Shown here: in pieces, positions 1-7,596 of the stretch
Position numbering within the stretch: position 1 is the stretch's first letter
How the letters are laid out: the number at the start of each line of letters is the position of its first letter
Made by a program: the position numbers and the translations under genes
Source: Nitrospinaceae bacterium
GTDB taxonomy: Bacteria > Nitrospinota > Nitrospinia > Nitrospinales > Nitrospinaceae
NCBI GenBank assembly: GCA_029261615.1
Contig: JAJDAX010000311.1
Coordinates: 1-11,335, forward strand
Length of the DNA: 11,335 nt
Reading direction: 5' to 3'
The notes under the pieces: model-generated
What the model was told of the DNA's origin: nothing
Seen by the model: the letters and a program-made list of their open reading frames with translations, nothing else
The model's database searches: none

Positions 1-622
1 CGGAGCTACCCAGCCGACAACGTATCTGCTGCGGATATCCCAAAACCTCGCCATTGTTCAAAAGACAGGTATCGTCCGAAAGAAAACTGAATTCTGCCGG
101 GTAATGCTTATGTGCTTCCAGCGTAAGCCGGGTTTTCCCAATACCTCCAAATGATGTCACCAGAAAGTTCTTCTCTTTCAGGCGAAAGCCTGCGGCAAGG
201 ATCATGATGGTGTCTTTTTTAAACAGAGCCAGCCCCACCATCAGTTTCATGAAATGCTCCAACGGGAAAAGGGACGACAGGGGAACGCGAACCACTTTCC
301 GCAAAAACCTGGCGAAGCGCCGGTTGATGACAACCTCTGTGCCGGATTCCTGATCGAAATTGCGAATGGCAAGATAGAACTTAAAACCAAAAGGTGCCCA
401 CTCCGAGACCAGCGTGTTTTGTTCGGTGTTAAAAAATACACCGGGCATGATCTCTGCTGAGGATCTCAATATATTTTCAAACGCCGCATCCTCCTGGTAA
501 CCGAATCTCAAATCAGCCGGATCCACCGTTTCACCTGTAACCTGAAATGAAGGAGGCAGCAGGGGAATCTCAGATTCCACCGTCAGGATGCCGTGAATGT
601 TATATCGACGTGACGTTTGCAT
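1..622 (-). CDS. HPr kinase-like P-loop protein, N-terminal part (runs off left edge)
   Basis: This is an open frame of 207 codons with no stop, cut by the left window edge. The start chosen is the ATG at 622-620 (MQTSRRYN), which lies inside the end of the preceding kinase gene and gives a 23-base overlap; its ribosome site is weak, so the start is moderately sure. The first ~140 residues match nothing I recognise. After them comes a strand and P-loop, SFGGIGKT (residues 157-164), then FLSDDTCLL (180-188), then GEVLGYPQQIRC. A P-loop followed by a Ser-Asp-Asp strand and a 'G-x-V-x-x-Y/F-P' turn is the pattern of HPr kinase/phosphorylase-related proteins that occur outside the sugar phosphotransferase system, often beside PqqD-like proteins. 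The first Walker A glycine is Ser157 here, a mild departure. The substrate is unknown and HPr itself is unlikely to be the target. The C-terminal half is not visible. Confidence 0.72.
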   Translation of the reverse strand, partial: MQTSRRYNIHGILTVESEIPLLPPSFQVTGETVDPADLRFGYQEDAAFENILRSSAEIMPGVFFNTEQNTLVSEWAPFGFKFYLAIRNFDQESGTEVVINRRFARFLRKVVRVPLSSLFPLEHFMKLMVGLALFKKDTIMILAAGFRLKEKNFLVTSFGGIGKTRLTLEAHKHYPAEFSFLSDDTCLLNNGEVLGYPQQIRCRLGSS

Positions 623-1223
623 GGGGCTCGGGATCGCATTGTTTGAGTGCTTGTTCCAGTACGTTTTTTTCTGTCTGTTCCGCATCCAGAAGTTTAATGT
701 TTAACACCTCCGCCATTTCCCGATAAAGGCAACGGTAAAGGTTTGCTGATTCCAAAGTATGCTCCGGCTTTCGAGCAATCACGGTTTCCGGTTTCGCATC
801 CAGAAAAAGCACATGATCTGGACGGGGCAACCTGCGGCCGACAGCGTAGGCAAACGATTTTCTTTCCGGAAAATCCCTTACGATGGCAAGTAGCACATCG
901 TAAAAATAACGATCGTAAATTATGACATCTAACGCCAGCCGGTTGTTCCGGCGTTGTGTGATATACGAATCGATGATGACATTGCCAAATCGTGCCCAGA
1001 ATTTGATTCTACGTCCCAAAAACCCGTCATTCAGTCCTCGAATCCACGCCACCAGCCCACGTAGTAAACCGGAATCCTGTGCCTGGGCCATGACCGTTTG
1101 CCCTTTTGAAAACAGGTGAAAGGTTTTAACTTTCATTCCCTGTTCCACAAAGTGTTTCTCCAGTTCACTGACCAGCGTTGATTTTCCCGTTCCGTCGAGA
1201 CCGGAGAGCGCAATTCGAATCAT
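600..1223 (-). CDS. Thymidylate kinase-like P-loop kinase
   Basis: This 207-residue protein has the size and layout of the thymidylate kinase fold. Visible are the Walker A loop GLDGTGKST (residues 8-16), a YDRY motif (103-106) matching the DRY/DRF motif of the family, a strand PDHVLFLDAKPETVIARK (135-152) leading to the lid region, and a C-terminal helix. The usual dTMP-binding segment after DRY (Ser then AYQ) is absent and reads FYDVLLAI instead, so the substrate may not be dTMP. I infer a diverged nucleotide, sugar or lipid kinase of the kind sometimes found in glycan loci. The start at 1223 is preferred over an in-frame ATG at 1235. It makes an ATGA overlap with the stop of the upstream membrane-protein gene and has GGAG six bases upstream. 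The 3' end overlaps the HPr-kinase-like gene by 23 bases, so the two kinases are probably translationally coupled. Confidence 0.85.
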   Translation of the reverse strand: MIRIALSGLDGTGKSTLVSELEKHFVEQGMKVKTFHLFSKGQTVMAQAQDSGLLRGLVAWIRGLNDGFLGRRIKFWARFGNVIIDSYITQRRNNRLALDVIIYDRYFYDVLLAIVRDFPERKSFAYAVGRRLPRPDHVLFLDAKPETVIARKPEHTLESANLYRCLYREMAEVLNIKLLDAEQTEKNVLEQALKQCDPEPHANVTSI

Positions 1224-3505
1224 GAATGGCTCCATTTTTGTCGGGACAGAAACAGATAACCGAGGGAGATCGCTATCATGAGAACAGTGCCCAGGTAGAT
1301 CTGGTTCAATATACGTTGTGCTTCCAGCTCAACGATGATGGTCTGTTCACCCCCGGAGCGGGATAGTTGGGCCGGGTCCACCACCCAGCCATTGAACAGA
1401 CCGTTGACTTTGATCTGGGTTAACTCTTCTCCATTGAGACGGGCTTTCCACTGAGGAGAATAATGAATCCGGGATGCCAGGATCGCCGGGTGTTTATTAT
1501 TCTGGTTTAAAAGAAACTTAACCTGATACTTGCTCCGGTCCAGCCTGGCGAGATTACTGATATCAAGAGAGGCTGGATTCTGAATGCTGGAGTTAGTGAA
1601 ATCCATGAAATTTCTGTCGGAAAGTAACCAGTAAATATCATTCCCGTTAAGGGTTTCGAATGTTTTTGTCTGTTTTGGAGAAAAGAACACGTCCTCGGAT
1701 ACCCGGGTTTCGTAAAGGGTGTGGTCTCCAAACTTTTGCGTACTTTTGAAGGGAAACTGACCGAGAAACGACTTAATGTCCTCGCTGGGAATCCGCATAT
1801 CTGGAAAAGCTGAAGGCGAAATTAGAAAATCGTCAGTGAAAACTACATAATGAATGTTGTAAAGCTTCAATATATTTTGAAAGGTTTCCTTGTCGCGGGA
1901 GACCATGGCATTTTTAAAAAATTGATTGAGGGAGTACACCGCGTGACGGTCGCTGAAGTTGGAGTTGATCGGGTGCCTTAATAAAAAAGCATAAGGATCA
2001 AACCCGAAATAACCGCCGCTGTACTGGCTCCAGTCATATCCCTTCGTTTCTCCCAGAGAAGGCAGAATCAAAACACCAAAATCCCCTGGCTTTTGATTTA
2101 GAAAATTGGACAGTTCCTTCACATGAGGGGGGATTGAAAATGCCGCAGATACATGATTTCTTTTTTTCATATTTTCCTTCAAAAGAATCATGTTGGCTGG
2201 TGCTCCTATCAACCTCGGAAAGTTAACGATGCCGACACAAAGAATCAGCCCGACCGGGATGGCCCATTTCCAAAATGTTTTCAATGTTCTGGATTCCAGA
2301 ACCCACAGGAGCAGGCCGGCGGCAAAGATGGCATACAAGAAATGAACGATAAACATATAAGTGGGTGGACGCCGAAAAACGTATAAGGGGAAATTCCTCA
2401 TTAAAAATTCGATCAGCCCACCAAAAGGTGCCCGCAAGGCAGCGAATATGGGAATCGCGCAAAGAAAGGCCAAACCCAGGGCAAGAAAGGCGGAACCTTC
2501 TTTTTTTCGGAACGCAATCAGGAAAAATCCAGCGGCGGCTAATAAAGGAATACAGGACAATACTCGAAAAGCCGGGCTGAGTTGCAGGGAGGCAAAGCGG
2601 GTGTATTTTAAATTCACTCCGACCTCCATAGCGGGAATAAAATATCCCTTGCCGGTCAAGATCCGATTGTAACGGGTTGTGGGATAACCGGATACGAACT
2701 CCATCGACTTGACCGTGTCTTCAATGTAATTCCCTTTTCGGGATAGCGCTTCCTGGGTGGCTGTGTTCAAGAAGTTGGGAACGATCCACCAGAGGTGAAA
2801 TACGACGGCGAAAGCGCCCAGCAAAAGGTAACGACCAACCAGTTGCTTGATTGGAAATCGGTCAAGAAGGCCCTGGGCAAAATAGAATACGCTCAGCATC
2901 AGAAGGACAAACGCCGCCACCGGTAAATTCCCGAGGCCGGTCACCATGAGGAGACTGAGCAGACACAAGACCAATATCCATCGAATGGTCTCTCCATTGC
3001 TTTGACTCCGGATCAATTTATCCAGGCAAATCAGTAGAAAAGGAAAATACGCCAGAATAAAAATAATATTGAAATTATAATGACCGCGCAAAAACCAGTA
3101 CTCATTAAACATGTACATGAACGCACCGATCATAGCGGCTATCTTGATTGGAGTCCCGCTTCTGTTTTTAAACAGGTAACGCACCAGGCAATACATGGAA
3201 AGCCCGGTTAGAAAATAATGCAGATAAAAAACGAGCGAATTTGCAATGTTAACCGGGAAGAGCCAGCTAAAAACCCAGGTTTCCAGTATCAGGGGAAAAT
3301 AAGACAGCAGGTTGAAGAAGCGACCACCGATGCTACTGGGATCCCAGGCGGTAAGCAGGTTGGAAATCTGCAAGGATGGATTGATGGGAGGGAGGTTGAT
3401 ATCCCAGATTGAATAAAACCCTCCCCGCAGCACCACCAGAATCGGTAATGAAAAAATAAGCAGTAGCCCGAGAGGTCCCCGGTTTTCTTTAATGAATTTG
3501 ACCAT
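1220..3505 (-). CDS. GT-C/YfhO-like polytopic membrane protein, putative lipid-linked-sugar glycosyltransferase
   Basis: This 761-residue protein has about a dozen hydrophobic segments in its first ~435 residues, a soluble region of about 300 residues, and one last helix near 736-755 followed by a short basic tail. The first outer loop carries aspartates at 35 (SIWDIN) and 55 (AWDP), where GT-C enzymes keep their catalytic acid. A loop with FRRP precedes a helix midway, as in YfhO-like and AftD/DUF3367-like proteins. Before the last helix is a beta-type segment, PQWKARLNGEE (about 684-694) then a VNGLFNGW stretch, which resembles the 'W-x-A-x-x-D/N-G' module found in YfhO-type proteins. These features suggest transfer of a sugar from a polyprenyl-phosphate donor on the periplasmic face. 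The acceptor is unknown. The start (ATG 3505) overlaps the SGNH gene by 17 bases with no strong ribosome site, consistent with coupling. A non-catalytic or transport role cannot be excluded. Confidence 0.75.
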   Translation of the reverse strand: MVKFIKENRGPLGLLLIFSLPILVVLRGGFYSIWDINLPPINPSLQISNLLTAWDPSSIGGRFFNLLSYFPLILETWVFSWLFPVNIANSLVFYLHYFLTGLSMYCLVRYLFKNRSGTPIKIAAMIGAFMYMFNEYWFLRGHYNFNIIFILAYFPFLLICLDKLIRSQSNGETIRWILVLCLLSLLMVTGLGNLPVAAFVLLMLSVFYFAQGLLDRFPIKQLVGRYLLLGAFAVVFHLWWIVPNFLNTATQEALSRKGNYIEDTVKSMEFVSGYPTTRYNRILTGKGYFIPAMEVGVNLKYTRFASLQLSPAFRVLSCIPLLAAAGFFLIAFRKKEGSAFLALGLAFLCAIPIFAALRAPFGGLIEFLMRNFPLYVFRRPPTYMFIVHFLYAIFAAGLLLWVLESRTLKTFWKWAIPVGLILCVGIVNFPRLIGAPANMILLKENMKKRNHVSAAFSIPPHVKELSNFLNQKPGDFGVLILPSLGETKGYDWSQYSGGYFGFDPYAFLLRHPINSNFSDRHAVYSLNQFFKNAMVSRDKETFQNILKLYNIHYVVFTDDFLISPSAFPDMRIPSEDIKSFLGQFPFKSTQKFGDHTLYETRVSEDVFFSPKQTKTFETLNGNDIYWLLSDRNFMDFTNSSIQNPASLDISNLARLDRSKYQVKFLLNQNNKHPAILASRIHYSPQWKARLNGEELTQIKVNGLFNGWVVDPAQLSRSGGEQTIIVELEAQRILNQIYLGTVLMIAISLGYLFLSRQKWSHS
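1230..1233 (-). promoter_or_regulatory. Ribosome binding site deciding the start of the thymidylate kinase-like gene
   Basis: GGAG on the minus strand, six bases before the ATG at 1223-1221. It overlaps the alternative in-frame ATG at 1235-1233, which argues against that upstream start. The chosen ATG shares bases with the TGA of the preceding gene (ATGA), the usual geometry for translational coupling. Confidence 0.6.
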
Positions 3506-4595
3506 CTTGTCTTAACCGGTCGTGCAGCACGCGAGCTGCAATCGATTGGGCCAGAGGATTCGGATGCGCGTCATCCAGAAACCTCAATCCCCTGGGTTCG
3601 TATTCCCTGAAAGTCGGGAACAAATTGATGACCTGAAAGCCGCGCTCCTCTGCCATCGTTTCGATTTTTTGCAAGACATCGACCTGATAGCTCTCGTCCC
3701 AAGTGACGCTGTTCTGAAGGTTTGGAAACAGCAGCAGGTAGCCGGGAATCCGGCTCTCTTTCAGGTATTGAGAAAAATGATCGTACGTCTCCGTAAGCTT
3801 GCTCCAGGAATCGGGATGGTTGAAATACAAATGCCTTGGGTAATGCCACTGCACTGTTTCCTTTGTGTACCGATCCGCAAGAAAGTTTAAAATCTTGAAC
3901 GGTTGATTCAATTCCCGAAATTCCGAAACTTTTTTGAACAATATGTTTGTATTCAAAAGATCCTCACGAATCAAAACCATCGCCTCTTTGGACGACATTC
4001 GCCGTTTTCTTGACGGATGTTTCTGCAGAATGTCATTCAACACATACCCGATCACCAGAAGGTCTGGCTGGTAATGCTGTCCCAATGTCTCAAGCATGTG
4101 TAATTCTTCCCAGGCGGTGAAACCGCAATAGGAAAGGGTCAGCAAATCCATCCCCTGTTGCTCCACCTTCTTTTGCAGAATTTTCGGATAGGCCAGGTTG
4201 AAATTCTCAAGGCCATGCCCCTTGGTATAAGAATCGCCGACGACCAGAATTCGTTTCTTGTGTTTGTACCTTTCGGCCCTTTGTTTAAGTTGCCCGGAGG
4301 TGTAGTTGGTGGACAGGCCTTCTCCCAGACACGTGAGGTTTATTTTGACTGGCTGCCCGTTTGCATCCCGGGTTCCGGCCTGATTCAACTCCAGGCCTTT
4401 TGTCAATCCTTCACCTGCTGTCCATTCCAAAAGAGGTGCCAGCCTTTCCAGCAATCCCGTCCGGTATAGTGTTTCCATGCCAATAAGACACAAGCCAATG
4501 GAACCAACGACCAGCAGAATATTGATCAAGGCGGATCCCGGTCTACCGAGAACCCGCTCACCTGGAGGAATCAATTTTTCATGAGTCAATGCCAT
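3489..4595 (-). CDS. Membrane-anchored SGNH/GDSL-family hydrolase or acyltransferase
   Basis: With the ATG at 4595 the protein has 368 residues. One hydrophobic segment (about 21-43) should anchor it to the inner membrane with the catalytic domain outside. The SGNH signature is complete: block I VVGDSYTKGHG (118-128) with nucleophile Ser122, a block II glycine in CGFTAW (Gly158), block III GYVLND (183-188) with Asn187, and block V DDAHPN with Asp341 and His344. The family includes esterases and O-acetyl transferases that act on cell-surface polysaccharides, so addition or removal of an acyl group on the glycan is a reasonable inference. The frame extends 29 codons further upstream to 4682, but that would overlap the FkbM gene by 52 bases. 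The ATG at 4595 has AGG about eight bases upstream and begins just before the anchor, so I prefer it. It is followed by the overlapping GT-C-like gene. Confidence 0.85.
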   Translation of the reverse strand: MALTHEKLIPPGERVLGRPGSALINILLVVGSIGLCLIGMETLYRTGLLERLAPLLEWTAGEGLTKGLELNQAGTRDANGQPVKINLTCLGEGLSTNYTSGQLKQRAERYKHKKRILVVGDSYTKGHGLENFNLAYPKILQKKVEQQGMDLLTLSYCGFTAWEELHMLETLGQHYQPDLLVIGYVLNDILQKHPSRKRRMSSKEAMVLIREDLLNTNILFKKVSEFRELNQPFKILNFLADRYTKETVQWHYPRHLYFNHPDSWSKLTETYDHFSQYLKESRIPGYLLLFPNLQNSVTWDESYQVDVLQKIETMAEERGFQVINLFPTFREYEPRGLRFLDDAHPNPLAQSIAARVLHDRLRQDGQIH

Positions 4596-4630
4596 TAAAA
4601 AAACCTGTCGCCTGTTGAGCCGGGCAGAAC

Positions 4631-5593
4631 TCAGGCCGGTTGCTGAGCCAGAATCGGTTGCGGTGAAATGACGATATCGCAAAAATTGTTCTGGCCGAGA
4701 CCCACCTCATTCGAAAGATTGAAAAGCTCCTCACGTGTGGAAAGTAACCGCAGTTCCCCTTCGTCCTTGAAAAAATAAAACTGATTTCCCTCGAATTTTT
4801 CGTAGACCCGGCGCAGAAACTGGTCCGGATCTTCGCCCTGCTGGACAATGGAGTGCGGCCAGAATTCCATGATGACACTCATATTTTCGGGAAGGTCGGT
4901 CTTTTCAAACATGCCTCGCAGTATGAAGGGCTCCGCGCCCTGACAATCCAGTTTGAGCAGGCGTATCTGATCCGGCTGAATATTCTGCTGTCGCAAAAAC
5001 CCGTCCAGAGTTTCAGTCTGCACGACTTTCTTGTGAATCTTGTTGGGATTGCGCTCCTGCCATTCTTCGTCCAGATAAAGCCGGGAGTCGACGATACTTT
5101 CGTGATACGTGAAAAGGGTCATCTCACCTGACTTGTCCGCGAGAGCCATTTCCTGAGGCATGACGCAGGTGTTGTTGCCGGTTCGTTTCAAGTTTTCCCG
5201 AAGGTATTTGATCTGGTCGCCCGGTTCGAAAGCAAAGACCCGGGCGTTTGCCGGTCTGGCGAACTCCGCCATGATGATGGCAGTCAATCCGATGTTGGCG
5301 CCGACATCGAGCAACACCGAACGCCCATCCAGAGGGGCCTGACCGAGCAGGGTCCGAATTAATTGGTAGATTCCGACGTCCTTGGTTCCTTTGACAAAGC
5401 GAATGTTTCCAACGAGTGTGTGGCCTTCAAAGTCGAAGGTGTAAAATTCGCGGTTTCCCAGCGCGAACTTTGTTACCACATCGTCCAGATCGTTAAGAAA
5501 ATAGAAGAGTCGGCTGAACCAGCCGTATTTCAACATACGGGACAGGGCTCTTCTCAGTGAAACCGGAATTAATTTGATCAGAAAATTAAACAT
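4631..5593 (-). CDS. FkbM family SAM-dependent methyltransferase
   Basis: This 320-residue protein carries the FkbM (Methyltransf_21) hallmarks: motif I LLDVGANIGLTA (94-105), the acidic end of strand 2 in AFEPGDQ (121-127), and the late motif LLKLDCQGAEPFILRGM (212-228). An N-terminal extension of about 90 residues contains hydrophobic and aromatic stretches but no clear membrane helix. FkbM proteins are O-methyltransferases of polyketides, sugars and glycolipids, and many sit in polysaccharide loci. Here a hydroxyl on the glycan built by the neighbouring glycosyltransferases is the likely target (inference). The ATG at 5593 follows the previous gene by 43 bases, with only a GAG-type ribosome site. 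No terminator is visible in that gap. Confidence 0.9.
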   Translation of the reverse strand: MFNFLIKLIPVSLRRALSRMLKYGWFSRLFYFLNDLDDVVTKFALGNREFYTFDFEGHTLVGNIRFVKGTKDVGIYQLIRTLLGQAPLDGRSVLLDVGANIGLTAIIMAEFARPANARVFAFEPGDQIKYLRENLKRTGNNTCVMPQEMALADKSGEMTLFTYHESIVDSRLYLDEEWQERNPNKIHKKVVQTETLDGFLRQQNIQPDQIRLLKLDCQGAEPFILRGMFEKTDLPENMSVIMEFWPHSIVQQGEDPDQFLRRVYEKFEGNQFYFFKDEGELRLLSTREELFNLSNEVGLGQNNFCDIVISPQPILAQQPA

Positions 5594-5636
5594 TATTTCT
5601 CAGCCGTATTAATTTTTTCCCTGTTAACCCGATCAT

Positions 5637-6650
5637 TCATGCTTTCGCAGGACTCTCCTCGATAACCAGGGGCTCGGATGTTTTATGAAATTTTGGAGAT
5701 CGGGCCAGGGTTCTCAGGTTATCTCCCAGTCCATACCAGGGCGCGTTGAGGTCCACCCGGTTCATCGCGTCCCCCTTTATCCAGTTTCGTAAGTTTAGAT
5801 GAACGACGCTTGCAATAACCTGTAAAATTCCCTTCAAACTTTTATTCGCCAAAGCTCCTTTCATCAGAGTGCTTGCGAGTTGATATTGAGCAGAGCGGGA
5901 TGAAGTTGGAAGGCTGTAAAAAAAACGGTCAAGGTGGACCGACTCAAGCTCAGCCGCCTTTATCAGACGGGCCAACGACTTGGCGCGAAAATCGTAGAGA
6001 TGCGTGGTATTGAAGTAGTCTGAATAATCACCCTGGGGTGCTTCGTGCTCCAGAGGTGAATGAGGCAGTTCAATAAATATCATGCCATTGGGTTTAAGCA
6101 ATGTCCGGCAATGTTCCAGGACGGCTACCGGGTCATTCATATGTTCCAGCACATGAGGAAACGCTATGATGTCGTAAAGCCCGTCCTTCGGACTCAGGTC
6201 CATCACATCTGACTTTTGAAGAGCGAGGCCAAACCGGTCGCGGGCGCGAGAAATCATGTAGTCATTGAATTCAAGCCCCAGCATTTCCCAGCCGCGATTT
6301 TGAAATTGAGATAAAAAGGTTCCATCGCAACTGCCCACTTCAAGAATCCGGCCCGGACCCTGTTTACCGAAATGCGACAGGATGAAACCTGCCTGGCTCG
6401 CGGCCCGCATTTTAGCGAAAGAGGATTTCAACCAGTACTTCCAGGAGTCTGTCTGAATTTCTTCAAAATACTCCTGGGAATAATACTCCTGAAGGGCATG
6501 AGGGGATGGTTGTTCGGTTAGAAAGTAAAACTCACATTCCCTGCAAAAGGCCACAGACAGCAACTGTCCAAATACAGTGTTCCGGGTCACCTCTGGAATG
6601 GCGGGGACCCGATGACATAGGGGGCAGTTGGATTGAGTTCGGGTCTTCAT
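5637..6650 (-). CDS. Class I SAM methyltransferase with N-terminal four-cysteine module
   Basis: This is a 337-residue protein. It opens with CPLC (Cys9, Cys12) and CREC (Cys36, Cys39), a probable zinc-binding module like the one at the front of sugar C-methyltransferases and related enzymes. A Rossmann methyltransferase domain follows: motif I ILEVGSCDGTF (102-112), the strand-2 acid in LGLEFND (124-130), and the diagnostic HVLEH (166-170) in the Methyltransf_23 style, then LKPNGMIFIELPH (185-197). The third domain of full-length TylC3-type sugar C-methyltransferases (about 410 residues) appears to be missing or reduced, so C- versus O-methylation is open. The ATG at 6650 begins two bases after the stop of the preceding glycosyltransferase gene and has only a distant AAGGA, so coupled translation is likely. 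Confidence 0.87.
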   Translation of the reverse strand: MKTRTQSNCPLCHRVPAIPEVTRNTVFGQLLSVAFCRECEFYFLTEQPSPHALQEYYSQEYFEEIQTDSWKYWLKSSFAKMRAASQAGFILSHFGKQGPGRILEVGSCDGTFLSQFQNRGWEMLGLEFNDYMISRARDRFGLALQKSDVMDLSPKDGLYDIIAFPHVLEHMNDPVAVLEHCRTLLKPNGMIFIELPHSPLEHEAPQGDYSDYFNTTHLYDFRAKSLARLIKAAELESVHLDRFFYSLPTSSRSAQYQLASTLMKGALANKSLKGILQVIASVVHLNLRNWIKGDAMNRVDLNAPWYGLGDNLRTLARSPKFHKTSEPLVIEESPAKA

Positions 6651-6652
6651 GG

Positions 6653-7549
6653 TTAATACGGAGAATCCTTAACGGTTCTTACTTCAGGAAGAATATTATT
6701 GCGGTGGCGTAGATAGACGAATCCCACCAGCATTCTCAACCAGAACATTTTGAGTGTAAGAATGGGATGAGCAAGTAGCTTCTTCCATTTTCCCTGTTCA
6801 AGAAAAACTGTGAAAAAGCGGTAAACCACACTGAATTGTTTTTTTACATCCTCCGAGCCGTTACCCCACTTCTCGCGGTAATGTTGAATATTCTGGGAGT
6901 AATACTTCATCTTCCCAAGGTATTGCGTCAAAGTCAGGTCGGGGTCCTCGTGTTGAAAAATTCTGGATTGAATGGAACCAAATTTTCCCTGCGATTTCAG
7001 TCTCTGACTCAGGTCCCAGTCCTCGCACCCGCAAATGGTTTCATCGTAACCGCCGACTTCCTGAAATGCTTCGCGCCGGATGAAACGGACCGCATCAATG
7101 CAGGTGCCGTCCAGAAATTCCCGTTCGAATCCTTTGGCCTGTGAAATCCAGTTGTAATCCAGCTTGCGTAAGGGAATATAAAGTGCGGCAAGATCGGCTT
7201 CTGCATAAAACTTCTCGACACCCTCGCTGACGAGGCCAGGTTCAATTTCATTGTCCGAGTCAAGAAACACCAGAAACTGTCCCTGTCCCACTGTCAACCC
7301 GCCATGGTTGCGTTGGGAAGAGCGTTCGGGTCCCTTTTGCACCACCTTGTCCGTATATTTCCGCGCGATATCACAAGTGCGGTCGTCGGAAGCATTGTCC
7401 ACGACAACCAGCTCCACATTAGGATAGGTTTGCTTTGTGACGCTACCCAGACATTCCGCCAGGAACTGTTCGCTGTTTTTTGTGGTGACCACCACGGTGA
7501 CCAGAGGCGGGTTGGGTTGCGATTGGAAAGTAGATGTGTTGTCGGTCAT
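6653..7549 (-). CDS. Family 2 glycosyltransferase (GT-A fold), soluble
   Basis: This 298-residue protein has an N-terminal GT-A domain: TVVVTTKNSEQFL (18-30), VVVDNASDD (48-56), the metal-binding DSD in FLDSDNE (95-101), and an acceptor-side CEDWDLSQRL (175-184) whose Glu-Asp pair is the usual catalytic base region. The C-terminal part is basic and amphipathic with aromatic residues (KMFWLRMLVGFVYLRHR, 267-283), which could bind the membrane surface, but no clear transmembrane pair is present. It should add one sugar from a nucleotide-sugar donor to a lipid-linked acceptor in the cytoplasm; neither sugar nor linkage can be read from the sequence. It starts at an ATG 47 bases after the radical SAM gene and ends two bases before the zinc-type methyltransferase gene. 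Confidence 0.9.
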   Translation of the reverse strand: MTDNTSTFQSQPNPPLVTVVVTTKNSEQFLAECLGSVTKQTYPNVELVVVDNASDDRTCDIARKYTDKVVQKGPERSSQRNHGGLTVGQGQFLVFLDSDNEIEPGLVSEGVEKFYAEADLAALYIPLRKLDYNWISQAKGFEREFLDGTCIDAVRFIRREAFQEVGGYDETICGCEDWDLSQRLKSQGKFGSIQSRIFQHEDPDLTLTQYLGKMKYYSQNIQHYREKWGNGSEDVKKQFSVVYRFFTVFLEQGKWKKLLAHPILTLKMFWLRMLVGFVYLRHRNNILPEVRTVKDSPY

Positions 7550-7596
7550 ATTTCAAACTTTCCGAGCGAGGCATTCAGGAGCTACCTGTTTTATTT

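Noticed and set aside
247..441. A 64-codon open frame on the minus strand
   Set aside because: It is out of frame with the HPr-kinase-like reading frame, which is open over the whole region and carries the P-loop motifs.
4596..4682. N-terminal extension of the SGNH protein to an upstream start
   Set aside because: It would overlap the FkbM gene by 52 bases and adds a residue stretch with no feature. The ATG at 4595 has a plausible ribosome site and leads straight into the membrane anchor.
4579..4878. A 99-codon open frame on the minus strand at the FkbM/SGNH junction
   Set aside because: It is an out-of-frame shadow of the FkbM gene; its sequence is low in conserved pattern and the FkbM frame is clearly real.
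5594..5636. Possible terminator or promoter between the two methyltransferase genes
   Set aside because: There is a run of T/A but no inverted repeat strong enough for a hairpin and no convincing -35/-10 pair; the gap is only 43 bases inside a co-directional run.
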